Positions 23,812 through 35,648 of a stretch of 64,000 nt of DNA are shown here, piece after piece. This DNA comes from Tetmemena sp. SeJ-2015. Its lineage: Eukaryota > Ciliophora > Spirotrichea > Sporadotrichida > Oxytrichidae. The stretch lies in the NCBI GenBank assembly GCA_027382625.1, contig JAJKFJ010022830.1:32777-96776 (forward strand). Reading direction: 5' to 3'. Numbering within the stretch: position 1 is the stretch's first letter; every line of letters starts with the position of its first letter. Under the pieces are notes generated by a model. The model did not search any database. It was not told the DNA's origin and worked only from the letters and a program-made list of their open reading frames with translations. Both the position numbers and the translations under genes were made by a program.

Positions 23812-26453
23812 TCATTAAATTGTGAAGAGAAGCATATGCCCACCAACGCTTACTTTCATGTTATTGTGAACTTTTATTCTAGAACTTGGCTTGTGGTTTT
23901 TCATTTCTACAACTGTTCTAGGATACAAAAATGTTCCATAAGTTGAGTGATCTTATAAATACCAATATCCTCTCTCATAAGTTATTGAGGCATAAATAAA
24001 TTAAAAATTAAATTGATCACTGAATCACTATCTAATTTAGAGATCCTTTTAGACTAAATTCTCATGGTCTTAAATAGAAAAGTGAAATTTATAATTTCCT
24101 CCCTTATTCAATATTGTGGAGTGGAGTTTTGAAACTGTAGTAGCAGTAGATGGGATAATAAGATCTCTATTATTGGACCTACCGACAGTTGTCCTCTTTT
24201 ATTCCAAAACGAACTTATTGCCAGCAAGTGCTCCATCATGAAATTTTAGTGTGATTGATTTCTTGTTTGCTAACTTAGGCTCGTTCTTCTCATCGAAGTA
24301 CCGGAGTTCAAGCGAGTCATTTAGTATTTGGGCGTGCTAGTCATCTGTTACAATATCCATCACATAGAAGTCAGACTACTCAGACAGTGAGATGTAGTCA
24401 TATCTACTCAGAAGAACTTTCTTATTTTACTCAAGTCTAATTAGAGTAGGGTACTCAGTACCTATATCTACTAAGCTGAAGTGTGGGCGGTTGTATTCTA
24501 TTCTAAATTAGTTCTCAGCCAGGTAAATATTCTGCTCGGAAAATTTGATATCTGCAGTTTCTCCTCTTCCAAATATTATGGGTTTCTTCTCTGCTTGGTC
24601 AGAGGTGATTTCAGTTATCTCTTTGTTTATTTCAAAATCTGATGGTACTTCATTTTTAAATAGGTTTAATGGTGAACTAAAATTTTCATTCTTTATGTCA
24701 ATGACTGTAACTTTGAGAATTTTAGGCTTTGCTTTTGAATGCTCAATCTATGAAAAAAATTATTCTTAAGATGTTAATTTAATATGACTTGACTTTAGCA
24801 GACTATCTAAGATTGCTATATGATTTAGTAAGAATCTTCTCTTAATCATGGTTGAAAGGAATCTTGCCTTCTTCATTTTAGTTGATAGTGGTAGTACTCT
24901 AAAAATGAGAAGCATTATCAGGAGTAGCTTATTCGGGTGCTGATCTCTCTTCAGGATATAGGAGTTGATTTTCGGTGTTAATTTTTACTTTCTTCTTTTT
25001 CTAAATTGAGGAGCTTGTCTCTGCTGTCTGAATATGGTGAGCAGGCTATGCAAAGCTTCCATGGAAAGATTCCAAATCCATATTTGTCTGTTGATTCAAT
25101 TAAGGCTTAGTTAAAAATATTTAAAATACGAGTTTCTTGATCCATTTCAGGAAAATCGTCATCATTAAAATTTTTTACCACGGGTAGTGGAATATTTTCT
25201 TTATGGTCCTCGTCATCTTCAGGCACTTCATCTTTTTGAATTTATTTATTAAAATTACAATTTTGATCTTCTTTGATGTCTGAGAAATCTCTCTAGCTAG
25301 TTGGTTTATTTCTTGTATTTGCCCCCTTGGGCAGCACAACAAATATATATAAAGTTAATATGAAACTATCTTTAATTTAAAATTTCTCTTCTTCCTTTTC
25401 CTATTCCTCGAACTTTGGTTTTTTATTTGACTTCTTGTCTTCACTTTTAGGATGTCTTTTTCCGATAAGCTCTTCTTATCCATACCTGGAAGTCCTTCTT
25501 GGAGTTCTGTATCCTCCACTTTTAGATTCACCCAATAGGAGCAAAGCAAGTTACTCCTCTAATGAAGCGACTTAACCTAATCTCATACTTATAGAGTTTA
25601 CACTAGCGTTGCTTGTCTAATAGCTAGAGCTCTAACTCATACCACTAGTCTGATTCTTGGTAGGAGATATCGAAGAGTATTTTGAAGAAGGTGGGTTACT
25701 TCTTATGTCTGAACTAGGAAGAAAATTCTAAGTGCTATTCTTCAGACTTGAGAGGGAGCCTGATTAATTTAGGTAATCCTCACCTTTGTAAGACATGAAA
25801 GTATCTCAAATTTGATAAACTGTAGAATGGAGATTAATTTTAATCATTCACTTGTTCTAGCATCATATTCGAAAGAATGATCTGCTACTGCATCAACACT
25901 TTATCCACGGCTTGAGCTACTATTTTAGAAACCTTAGCCGATTAAGTCTCGTCCATATTTAAAATAGATGAAAGTCTGATTTCCAAGCCAACTTTGTCAA
26001 AGTCTCCTAGTTTCAGCACTATGAACAAATAGTCAGAGATTTTATCCTAAAGTTGAGTAAATTTGTCATCAAGTTCAAATTTCACAGACTCAAGTATTAA
26101 GGACAGCTGCTTCTCGCAGAGGTTGCTCCAGTCTTCGTAAAATTGATCGAAATACTCTCCCTATTTTACTAATTCTATCTCCAAGTCGCTGCCCTTCAAT
26201 TTTCTCACCTTTTTCAAAACCTCTATTATTTGTTCACTTGACTCCAAGAATTTTTCCATGAGTTATAATAAAAAGGCTCTTATTTTCCTATGATGAATAA
26301 ATCAATGAGCTTAATAGTTTCAGAGTGTACTAGAATATGATTGATTGAGCTCTGAGCAATCAAATACAAGTGTTCGTAAAAAGTTTTCTTCTCATCTCCG
26401 ATTTACCTATTGTAGCGTGGGTACTTCTCTAAGTCATTGAAGATGTCGAACAT
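23812..26453 (-). CDS. FHA-domain protein with a helical N-terminal region
   Basis: FHA domains bind phosphothreonine peptides. The C-terminal third holds the FHA signature on the minus strand: TTVGRSNNRDLIIP, then SKLHSTILN, and WYLQDHSTYGTFL (the conserved GR, SxxH and NG-type turn, here YG). The first part (26453 down to about 25800) is helical and charged (MEKFLESSEQIIEVLKKVRK, KISDYLFIVLKLGDF, AVDKVLMQQQIILSNMM). The middle from 25796 (MSYKGEDYLNQSGSLSS) is Ser-rich. The N-terminal frame ends by TGA at 25780, overlapping the ATG at 25794-25796. I therefore infer one gene with an IES between, but two genes are possible. Further IESs lie near 24000, 24760 and 25350. TGA 23812-23814. Confidence 0.65.
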
Positions 26454-26492
26454 CTAAAATTTAATACATTCAGGTTAAAAATTTTAGTTTTT

Positions 26493-26640
26493 ATGGCTGA
26501 GTTTACTTTTTGAGTTAATTCATCTTGAAGGCCGAGTCTGCATCAATCGAAGAGAAGTTTCCTTTAGATGATCTCACTGTATATGAAAATAATATAGAGT
26601 ATTTCGATTTTGTGGCTAGAGTCTTAGCCCTTAATTATGT
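26493..26640 (+). CDS. Orphan N-terminal coding segment
   Basis: ATG at 26493-26495, then an IES at 26499-26536 (pointer GAG), gives MAESASIEEKFPLDDL and then TVYENNIEYFDFVARVLALN. After about 26640 the frame dissolves into AT-rich, hydrophobic low-quality sequence and then overlaps the minus-strand gene that ends at 26797. Only 340 bp separate the two minus-strand genes here, so no room remains for the rest of a protein. I infer a first MDS of a gene whose other MDSs are elsewhere; a very small gene is the alternative. Confidence 0.45.
26499..26536. other. IES in the orphan segment, pointer GAG
   Basis: GAG at 26499-26501 and 26534-26536 within near-identical context (GCTGAG and GCCGAG). 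Deleting 35 bp removes two TGA codons and joins MAE to SASIEEKF. Confidence 0.6.
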
Positions 26641-26796
26641 TTGTACTTATCTGGGCCTTTCATTAATAATAATTTTTAAATCAATCTTTAAATCACTACA
26701 AATATTTTCAGAAGTAATCTCATTTTTTGAGAATAAGAAATGCTTTATAAATTACAAACAAGTGCTTAACTTTATTATACTGCGGAGTATCTTAAA

Positions 26797-28138
26797 TCAT
26801 ATACCAGCAGGCAGGACAATTTCATCGTCTTCGGCTTTAAAATTTAAAATAACAAAATAGAAAAATTTTCGCTTGCTCTTGCAGGGGCTCTTGTGTCGCA
26901 TAGTCTGACTGGTGTCTATTAATCCTGGAGTCAAATTAAGATAAATTAAGTACAAATAAACAATAATTTTTATTTTCATCTAACATTTTATCTAGCCACT
27001 CCGCTCAGAATCAGCTTGATACTCTTTTTTGAGAATACCAGTGCTAGGTTGACTCCTTTTCAGAATTAGCATAATAATATTTATCCTTTGTTTCTCATAA
27101 TATTCGTTTCTGTTTTGTTTAAGACCTGAGTTGATTTGCCTTACACTTTGAGCCTCCGAATTTTGATAGTTCTCGCGCCGATTTAAAGGAGTTAACTAAA
27201 TTTAGCTGCTGCTTGCCTTGCTAGATGAATCGCTTCCAATATGACCTCTTTTTCTATCAGAAAGTAATAACCAAGCATTCAATGTTAAAAATATAATTTT
27301 ATAATAAGTAAGGCTTAGTTTTTGGGACTATCCTTGAAATGATGGTCATCACTTTTTGACATGTTTCTTTTGCTTTCTGCCTTAAAATTAAATTTAACTC
27401 ATTTATTTTGTTCTATATTGATTTTAATTAACTTCTCAAGTGAAGTGTGAAGCATATCTTTCAATCCCTCTATGTAGAGATTTTCATTTGATGATATCCT
27501 TAAGTTCTGAATAAAAGCTCTGCACGATCCACATATATCGTATATAATCCTCCACGCTTGTTTCTTTGGTAAAATTAAATTAAGAAAAAGTAACTCCATA
27601 GTGTAGAACTTCTTTTTTCTGACTGCTAAGATAACGAGTTTTGTTGGAGCGAATGCAACTTCCACCAAATATTCACGGTTATTGTTCAGAAACATCCTGT
27701 CTTAAAATCTCACAATTCTATCATGTGGGATGCTAGGATTATGAAACTAAATTGGGACATAGTCTTCTATAAGAAGCATATAAGATTAAAGAGTGAGTTA
27801 CTATTTTCCTCTTCTTCTACTGAGCTCTATGAGTATTGAGGCTTGTGCTTAGGGTGTTTACTTTTAACAGACAAAACTCTCCTCTAATCAATATAGATAA
27901 TTATAATTAAGGAATTATCATGTTGGACTGATTAAGAGTTGCTCACGTCCATAGGTGGAAGTCTTTAGCCATTCTTCGACATACCTATAATTTCCTTTTG
28001 AGACTATACTCTTGACATTCGATAGCCAGTATGATCCTCTGTTTCTCTCAATATTACTTCCTCTCTGATTACTTGAAATCTCTAAAACCCTTAAAATGGA
28101 AATGCAAAGTTACGGGATATTAGAATTGAATTTGCTCA
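26797..28138 (-). CDS. Unrecognised basic protein
   Basis: ATG at 28136-28138 (MSKFNSNIPQLCISILRVLE) to TGA at 26797. Coding blocks include NRGSYWLSNVKSIVSKGNYR, SQSSVEEEENSNSLFNLIED, YVPIQFHNPSIPHDRIVRFQ, then EYLVEVAFAPTKLVILAVRK and SCRAFIQNLRISSNENLYIE. A Ser/Arg/Gln-rich C-terminal part ends KAEDDEIVLPAGI. An 11-bp IES (pointer CTTATA on the coding strand, 27768-27784) is well supported. Others are needed near 27550, 27400, 27300 and 26850-26980. The upstream minus-strand coding at 28140-28731 may be the 5' part of the same gene, because no TGA lies between them in one frame. Function unknown. Confidence 0.6.
27768..27784. other. Very short IES, pointer CTTATA (coding strand)
   Basis: TATAAG at 27768-27773 and 27779-27784 on the plus strand. 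Deleting 11 bp joins SLFNLIED to YVPIQFHNP in frame. Confidence 0.7.
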
Positions 28139-28139
28139 T

Positions 28140-28731
28140 CTTAATTTATTATGAAGGATTTTGAAATTTATGGACTACACTATTTTGGAGAACGTTGCCT
28201 TTGACTTTGAAAATATGTGGATGCTGGGCAATATTTTGAATCATTTTCTCTTGTTCTCTTCTGTCTTTCTCGAACCTTAGGAAATCCAAAGTTGGCTTTT
28301 AACTGTTTATCCTCCTTATTACTCAATAATTAAAAGCATTATTTCTTATATGGAAAATTTAATTGCACAATAGCATTTTCTAATGGATGTGAAATAATAT
28401 TTGTGATTTACATAGTTCTCGTGCATAATACTTTGGAGATTTTCTTTTCTTTGTCTCCCATTTTTGGTTTTCAAATGGTTTTCGTATTCTAAAACGGCTT
28501 ATAAATTTAATATGCTCTGCTTACAATATAAATTAAGTAAATAGAATGACATTTAGTGACTATATTTTGTGAATGATTAACAAATCTGTCAGAGCCATCT
28601 GATTTGAAGATATTGCATATTTTTCCAACCATGATAAAAATATAATGGGAGCATGATGGCTTAGCTTTTCTGTTGCTCCCACTCATTCATGGGCATAAAT
28701 GAGTGCTTCTTCCTGTTTGGTGCATCCATTC
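28140..28731 (-). CDS. Unrecognised short gene or 5' part of the next gene
   Basis: ATG near 28729-28731 (MDAPNRKKHSFMPMNEWEQQ). Later coding blocks are KSDGSDRFVNHSQNIVTK, EYENHLKTKNGRQRKENLQS and ANFGFPKVRERQKRTRENDS, then YCPASTYFQSQRQRSPKQ. Frame changes near 28640 and 28540-28500 imply IESs. A CAAAAT repeat (24 bp apart, near 28155-28185) may be one more. No known domain. It may join the gene at 26797-28138. Confidence 0.45.
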
Positions 28732-29522
28732 TAACACAATTATAACTTAATTTTTAACAATTTATATTTCTCCTCAATTTGCCTTTCAATCATAAAAGTC
28801 ATTCAAATAAGTTTATATTTATTTAAAAATATATTAAATTAAATTAATAAAATTAAACACATTTAAAATTTCTAAAGTGATAAAGATATAATAAGTTGAA
28901 AGAATTATTTATTAAAATTAATAGTAATTGTTTAATCTTATTATGCAAAATTAATTAAGTTTAATTTCACAAAATTTCCTTAAGCTATCTGAGTTAGAGA
29001 TTAAACTAAAGTTCCTTGAGAGGTGATCACAAAGCTATTTACAAAATAATTTATTAGATTTCACTTAATCTTCAAGGTTATATAAAAAAAATAGCATCGA
29101 TTTTTTAAATTAATTTAAGGAAAATAACAGAAAGACGGTTGAAAATGAGAGATATGAGAGAAAATATAGACAATCAATTAAAGCGACAATTTTATTATCC
29201 AGATCTGTGAAGGAGTTATTTACAAAATATTTAGGGCTAAATATTATAATAAAATCATCCATTCTATTTCATATATAAATTATTGCAAATTAGGAAAGTT
29301 ATGATTACAAAGATTCTGAAGATGAAAATATATTTCATTTTCAATAAAAAAATGCTATGTATAAATACCAAATAGTTTAAAAATAAATTATAACAGGAAA
29401 AAATTCGCTTATTTACCTCATAAATAATTAACTTAAGAAATTAACCAAATAGGTCTAGAACATAAAAATAGGTATAATTCTAACTTAATCTGAAATTTTA
29501 TTGTCAGTTTCATTTCAAGGTC
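28732..29522. other. Intergenic, strongly AT-rich
   Basis: About 790 bp of A/T-rich DNA between genes. I see no coding frame, repeat array or RNA gene. Confidence 0.5.
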
Positions 29523-31263
29523 TCAGCTCTTTGCCTATCTGCAACTTTGCATTAGCTTACAAAATTATTTTTTGATATTGAAACTAAAATGATTTAAATG
29601 ATCCTTCCAGACCTTCAAGCAGATGAAACAAAACTGGTAGTTCACTTCTTTGCATTTTATTGAGCGGCATGTCATATGTCTGCATCCCTCCTTTAACTCA
29701 ATGAGAGTTTTGCAATTTGGGCAAAGTCTAGTTGTAGGTATGTTAGGGATTCCATCAACAGATTTAACTCCACAAGTTTGCAAAATTATGTTACTATCTT
29801 CGGAAGTTGAGCACCCCAAGTTCCCACAAGATAAATCATCATTGCTTTTAAGATTCCATTTCCTCAAGCAGGACCAACAGAAATCATATGCTAGTGGATT
29901 TTTAGTGCAACTCTGGCATCTCACTCTGTTAAAATTGAATAAATTAAAGCATATATATTAAAGTTTAAATTTATTATAGTCTTGACAATAGCTTTGTCCT
30001 TTATAACGAAGGATTTGCATATAGGGCATTCTTTGCCTCCCAGCTGCTGATAGAATAAGTTCTTCTCGAATCCTATTTCGAATTCTTTTCTTTCTTCTTT
30101 GGTGAGCACCCCAATCTGAGAGCAGATCTTATAATCCCATTCTCTTTCGCAGCCTTTATTGTCTGCTCTTTAACTTTTAATTTAATGAATAGGTGCAATT
30201 ATATAACCAGGACACTTTATGATATATTTCTTAGCATCAACGAGAGACCTCAAAAATTAAGTCATAGATTCAGTGGAAATGACATGACCACAGGGCATCT
30301 TTGCCCTGGCTTCGTGTGAATCATCGAATGAAAGCATATCTGGTTCATAAGAAATCAAAAGCCCTGGAATCTCACTTAGATAGAGCAAAATAAAATATAA
30401 TTAGCAAATTAAGATCTTGCTTGGATTAAACGATTGTGCTTCCCGAATTGATTGAATATTAAAAGCCATATCAATTTTTATGCCAAATTATATTTCTTGA
30501 GAGTATAATTGTCCTCAAGTTTTATTCCAGCATACATCAGACACATAGAAGACTCATCTAATATATCTTATCTTTGTTGAATCAACTTCTTTAGGTCCTT
30601 TATGGACTTATCCAATTATAATAAGGATGATGCTTAAGTTTTATTTATCATCTTCAATGTTGATTTTAAGTTCCTCTTCTATAATTATAAACTTAGGAAT
30701 AGAAAGTGCAACAAAAATTTACCTGTGATCAACTTAATTCTGAGCTCAATCTTGGTGGGATTGCCGACACCCCCTCTGAGTCTGCCGACCATCGTCAAAT
30801 TGCTATTGTCTTGAATTCCGACATCACTCAACTTTAAGCCATCTAAGTTTTCTCTAAACTTATTTAAAGCACATATGAATGTAAGATTTAATTTTCACTG
30901 AGCTGCTTTGTACCAAAGATAAGTATGACGTCTTTGGGAGGAAGTCCAGTGCGCTCGAAAATTGCATCCTTAACTTGCTTTACGGTTGAATCCTTGTGCA
31001 GCTTATATTAGTCATTCAAAGCAAATGTCGTTCCCTAGAACCCTCTCACAAAAATTAAATATATTGTTCTTATGATTTAGTTATAATTTGGAAGAAGTTT
31101 GGGAAAGATGCAAAAACTGAAGAGGAACTATTTGCATTCACTTGCGAACTACTGGAGTGGTCCTGAGATGATGCGGATACTGGCCGACTTGAATCAGTTT
31201 TAAAATAAAAATTATATTTATTGAAACAAGTGAGAATCCTGATTGCGAATTAGAAAAGCTCAT
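29523..31263 (-). CDS. RBR-type E3 ubiquitin ligase with two ubiquitin-like domains
   Basis: From the minus-strand N-terminus (ATG near 31261-31263, not certain) a Ser-rich leader is followed by a first ubiquitin-like domain (STVKQVKDAIFERTGLPPKD, LIFGTKQL, LKLSDVGIQDNSNLTMVGRL then RGG). A second follows (DKSIKDLKKLIQQRQDILDE, CLMYAGIKLEDNYTLKKYN). Then comes a RING-between-RING module: MPCGHVISTESMTQFL, KECPICKSFVIKDKAIV, RVRCQSCTKNPLAYDFCWSC, RLCPNCKTLIELKEGCRHMT and CFICLKVW. The last block holds the C..C...GC.HM.C pattern typical of RING2/Rcat, with a Cys available as the transfer residue. IESs at 30458-30490 (TAAT) and 29935-29985 (TCAA, coding strand) join the parts in frame. TGA 29523-29525. 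The first RING is degenerate. Confidence 0.8.
29935..29985. other. IES in the RBR module, pointer TCAA (coding strand)
   Basis: TTGA at 29935-29938 and 29982-29985. Deleting 47 bp gives KDKAIVNFNRVRCQSCTKNP, rebuilding the Cys-rich block. Confidence 0.85.
30458..30490. other. IES between UBL2 and RBR, pointer TAAT (coding strand)
   Basis: ATTA at 30458-30461 and 30487-30490. Deleting 29 bp joins TLKKYN to IQSIREAQSFNPSK, fusing what look like two genes. Confidence 0.8.
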
Positions 31264-31482
31264 CCTTAAACTGTATTTAATTAGACAATTAAACTATAAA
31301 AGATCTCTCTATTAGACTCTTAGATACTAAATTTAGTTCATTTCTAAAATTAACCACCAGTTCATTGATCAAGGTTCATTAGGTGAGGAGCATATCAATA
31401 TTATTGGTAAAATATAAAAATTGATTTAAACTTAAATTCAAAAGGGAAACCAAAACATCTAAGGGTGAGATAGAAGAAAGAG

Positions 31483-32438
31483 ATGATAAGTTCAAAGCAA
31501 AAATACAAGCAACTGCTAATTATAGGACTAGATGGCTCTGGCAAAACAACTCTAATCAAAAGATTCAAGAGTCTACCGGCTAACTCAGCGGAGTATTTTC
31601 ACACAACTCCCTATATCAACATTGAACAAATCACCCTCCCATTTTCAAACAGTCCTTGTGTCGTCTATGACCTCTCAGGATAAGTAAGAATTTAAACGCT
31701 GCAACTTCTCTCTAGAAAATTGTGATGGATTTTAAGTTCTTGAAATTAGTGTTTAATTCTTAAATAGGGAAGGTACAGAGAGAACTGGTCATTCTTTTAC
31801 CCTGACGTAGATGGAATATTTTTTGTTGTGGACTCTTCGGACAGAGAAAGACTTTCAGTGGTCTCTGAAGTACTGATGTATATCGCAAAGCACCAATCTC
31901 TTCAAAATAGAGACATACCTTTCATCATTATCATTAAATTAAAGAAAAATTATTTTTGATTTGAATAGTTATCGCTAATAAGCAAGACCACCCTGACAGC
32001 GTGGATGAACTCATGCTTAGGAAAATATTCTAGGTAGATTAACTGAAGACTCTCAACTCCATGAAGTATTTCGTCAAAAACGTCATCGGAAAGACTGGAT
32101 AAGGAGTCAGTGAGTGTTTCTAAATGTTTGAGGGAAGGACTTGAAAAAGTTCAAATCGTAAAATCAATTTATACTATGATAAATCTCTGCTCTATATTTT
32201 AGCAATAAACTTATTCCTTCATATAACTTTCTAATTCATAAGCTCATATCTAAGTATAGAATTATTTTGTGTGAGAAAATATTATGAAAAGATGCTCGAT
32301 AAAAATAGTAAATTATAGTTAGAAGAATGGAAACTTACACGAACGGGAAAGGAAGCGATGGCGGTGTAAAAAGCTAGGGGACGTAATAAGCAGAAGCAGG
32401 AGTTAGCGTAAACTTCAGTAAATTCATGTCTAATCTGA
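31483..32438 (+). CDS. ARL6-like small GTPase
   Basis: An ARF-family GTPase; ARL6 (BBS3) recruits the BBSome to ciliary membranes. ATG at 31483. P-loop GLDGSGKTT, switch I region HTTPYINIEQ, the ARL6-type DLSGQGRYRENW in place of DxGG, WSFFYPDVDGIFFVVDSSDR, and the guanine-specificity motif ANKQD. A GT-AG intron at 31684-31767 splits LSGQ from GRYREN. An IES at 31928-31973 (TTATC) gives IPFIIIANKQD. A likely second intron (about 32110-32257) leads to KYYEKMLDKNSKLQLEEWKL and a basic tail ending at TGA 32436-32438; if it is not spliced, the protein stops at 32144. Missing from the usual pattern is Asn-Ala in GLDNAGKT, replaced by Gly-Ser. Confidence 0.88.
31684..31767 (+). other. GT-AG intron in the ARL6-like gene
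   Basis: GTAAG at 31684 and TAG ending 31767. Its ends are not a pointer-type repeat, and only splicing here rebuilds LSGQGRYRENW. It shows that introns and IESs coexist in one gene. Confidence 0.85.
31928..31973. other. IES in the ARL6-like gene, pointer TTATC
   Basis: TTATC at 31928-31932 and 31969-31973, no GT donor. Deleting 41 bp rebuilds PFIIIANKQDHPDS including the NKxD motif. Confidence 0.92.
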
Positions 32439-35400
32439 AGAAAAACATCGGCTCTACTTCTACCTCATCTCTCCATTCTAATCACCAGCTATACCCTTCA
32501 TATTATTATATTGAAATAATAAAGCAATCACATCTGAATTTAAATTTTGTAATAGAACTCAAATTCACAAATTCATACTTAAAATTCTCAACATACCTAA
32601 TACCGTCAATCCAATCAAAAGAACTCAAACTCAGACGCCTAAAATCAATAAAATGAAGTAGTCAACACAAAGCAGTTCTCCAATCTTAATACTTTTCATG
32701 GATCTTCAGGTAAAAAATTATCAGTTGCTAAATTAAATTTATAGGAAATGCTTAGATCAATACAAATGAACAAAACTTCTTTAAACAAAGTTTGAACTTT
32801 ATTAATTTTACTACCATAGAGATAATGTCAGTTTAAATACTCAGCACTCCTAGAATACTAACACTATCAATACAAATTCTTCATCTTCAATCTAGTTCTA
32901 CTCAAATTATAAGCATAATAATTAAGATTGCAATTATAAATATTTTATCTTGCCATTTAATTTAATTCTTACTTTTCTCATTAAGTGATTGATTGTTTAT
33001 TTTTATCCTAATTTAGAAACAAATAAATTTACTTTATTTTATTGTTATAAACATATTTTAAAATTATAAGCAATTCAGTAAGTGTTTATGATGAGAACTG
33101 ATTGGTTAAGCCTAGATTTTAGAAAGTATCATACCACTTGCATATTTTGGTATCTAAGCAATATGTGTAATTGAATATAATTATATGATTTATATAATTG
33201 TCCTGCTAAAATGCTTATAAGAAGCATATCTTTTAGGGTTGAATTTTTCAACAATATCCCTCATGTAAATTTAATCACCTTCTATAACTCTTTAGAGTTT
33301 CTACTCTGGTTACTCTTGTATTCTATGTGAGGTGCGCATTTACAAACCCTGGCTATGTAATTGGAAATTAATATCTGGACATTGGTGTAAGTCTTTTTAA
33401 ATTAAGTCTTAAAAATTTTTTTTTTACAGAGCAACGGTCCATTCAATCCCGATCTAAATAAAAATGATCTCTAACTGGGGGAATAAGTGGAGATGTCAAT
33501 CAGTTTAGGGGCTAACTCCAAAACAAAGGCTTTCATCAAAGAAAAACTGTATTCACCTTAGACGTTTAATTTCCTTTTTAGAGTGTACTCAGTAAGGGTC
33601 TATAAATCAGCAGACATGATTTTTACTTTATTTTAATGAAAGAAACAAGTCAAAATCTGGTTTTCCCTAATATTGGCGGCTACATTTCACAGTCGGAACA
33701 AACAGTTGAAAATCTGGAAACAGTCCCCACCAACTACTACCAAGGCTAATCTTATGCAGCAGGAGGAGCTAACGGAAATTACAACTCAATCATCCAAACG
33801 GCCACCAGCTCAACTCCGACTGGTAGTGCATCACCAATTTCTTTCAGCAACATAACAGCTGTCTCCACTCATTCCAATGAAAATTTCAAAGCCGGTCACA
33901 AAAGAATCCCCTCTTACATTAAAAGCATTCCTCTGTCTTCGTTACCCAAAAGTCCGAACACTCTAGATATGAGGAGGAAAATGGTGTATGAGACTATAGC
34001 GTAAAAAATATCTACTAACAATAGCAACCCCACTACTTAAACTTTGAATGACGAGGAGGCATACACTTCTCAAGAGCAACACACTGATCAAGTTTCTCAC
34101 TTTGATGATGGTGCAGATCATAATCTTAACTAAAATAGCTTGTACGCTATTGAAGCTTTGAAAATAGATAAGTTATCAGATGGCCCAATTACTACTCTAT
34201 ACGGTTAGACATAAGAAAGAACATACCTTGAGGAAGATTCAACCACCCTTAACCATCAATAGCTATCAAAATTATTTTTTAGCTCAATCCAGGCTCACCA
34301 AAGTCTTTAAGTATTCAATTTCAAGGAGACCTTCAGAAGAATAGTTTATGTAGTGTATATATTTTCTATAAGAAATCTCTGATGACCAGGAACTAACTGA
34401 GAAGTGACCAACTGTGTCTTTAAGTGATAGATTCGGTGATTGAGGAACAAGAATCGTTCGAGGCCAATTCTGACATGTTTGGTTTTGAGCCAAGTAGTAA
34501 AGATAAAAAGACAAAGAATTTGGAAAAGCCAACTCATAAAAAGAGGCACCATAATAAAAATGACCAAGGATTTTAATCAAATACCTCTCATAATAAACTT
34601 AATGAAGAGGTTAATATTTTCACAGAGGATACTGAAGCACAAGAAAATTCTTAAAGTTAGCACAAAGGGAAAAATTAAAAATGGGACAATACCAGAGAAG
34701 GAAGAAGATGAGGAGGATGATGTCATCTTATTCATCGAATACAAGTATTGCACAGTATGCCATATTGAATAACTTAAATCGAGTTTATTCTTATTAAATT
34801 TAATAACCTCTTAGGTGCAAACATTGCTAAAAATGCGACCACTGTGTGGCAACCTACGATCACCATTGTCCCTGGATAGGAACTTGTGTAGGAGAAAGAA
34901 ATAGATTCTCATTTTATTGGTTTTCCCTTAGTGTTTTAATCAACCTAAATTGTAATAGGACTAGTTTCTGGAGCAGAAATTATAATGAGTTCTTCTAATA
35001 CTATCAACTAAATAGAAACAGCACTTCTCTATCTCACCATAATTTAATTTTAATTTAAAATATTAGTAGAATATATATGAGAAGTGAGAACTTCATTTTA
35101 CTACCTTCCTCTTCCATATATAATGACTAACTAATTTTAAATAAAATAAAAAATTTAAAAAAAAGGGGTTATACCTCGTTTTTTAATGCCAAAATTTCCC
35201 AAACAGATAACAAATTATAATCATATTTATTTTTTAATTTTATCTCCTTTCAAAAATTGAAATAGAGATGCTTTAAGAATATAATCATTTTAGAATTTAA
35301 AATTTTTTTGAAGTATCGTCGATTTAAGCATTCATCTCTTATTTTAAAAATATTATAGTAAATAAGATTATTGTTTATAATTACAATGGCTGGATTTTTC

Positions 35401-35648
35401 TATTTCGTGTTTTCACTCCTTGTGTTCCATTCTTATCTGGCTACTAGAAACCTAACTACATGGGAATATATTATTCTTATATATTTGGAATTATTGTCTT
35501 GGATGAAGATAACATACATGAAAGTATGGCCTAAGAAATACGGATCTCCCTTCTCCAAACCAAGTTTTAAGGAAAATCTTAGACTTTTTTGCTGCTATAA
35601 TTTCTCAAAGTCTAAAAATATCTATCACTAAAAAAATTTTAACATATG
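32426..35648 (+). CDS. DHHC-type protein S-acyltransferase
   Basis: A membrane palmitoyltransferase. A possible ATG at 32426 opens a Ser/Asn-rich N-terminus ([20 protein letters not shown], later [18 protein letters not shown]). A membrane segment near 33000 ([13 protein letters not shown]) and [15 protein letters not shown] near 33310-33350 match the family region before the long cytosolic loop. The Cys-rich core is YCTVCHIEQ, then [20 protein letters not shown] and [17 protein letters not shown], with catalytic DHHC. A long Gln/Ser/Thr-rich loop lies before the core (33640-34700). A 37-bp IES (34773-34813, CTTA) splits the core. After a large AT-rich IES-like gap (about 34990-35380) the last membrane span and NLTTWEYI (TTxE motif), then [20 protein letters not shown], complete it. 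TGA 35646-35648. Confidence 0.88.
34773..34813. other. IES inside the DHHC core, pointer CTTA
   Basis: CTTA at 34773-34776 and 34810-34813. Deleting 37 bp gives CTVCHIEQLRCKHCQKCDHC, restoring the zinc-binding Cys spacing. Confidence 0.92.
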
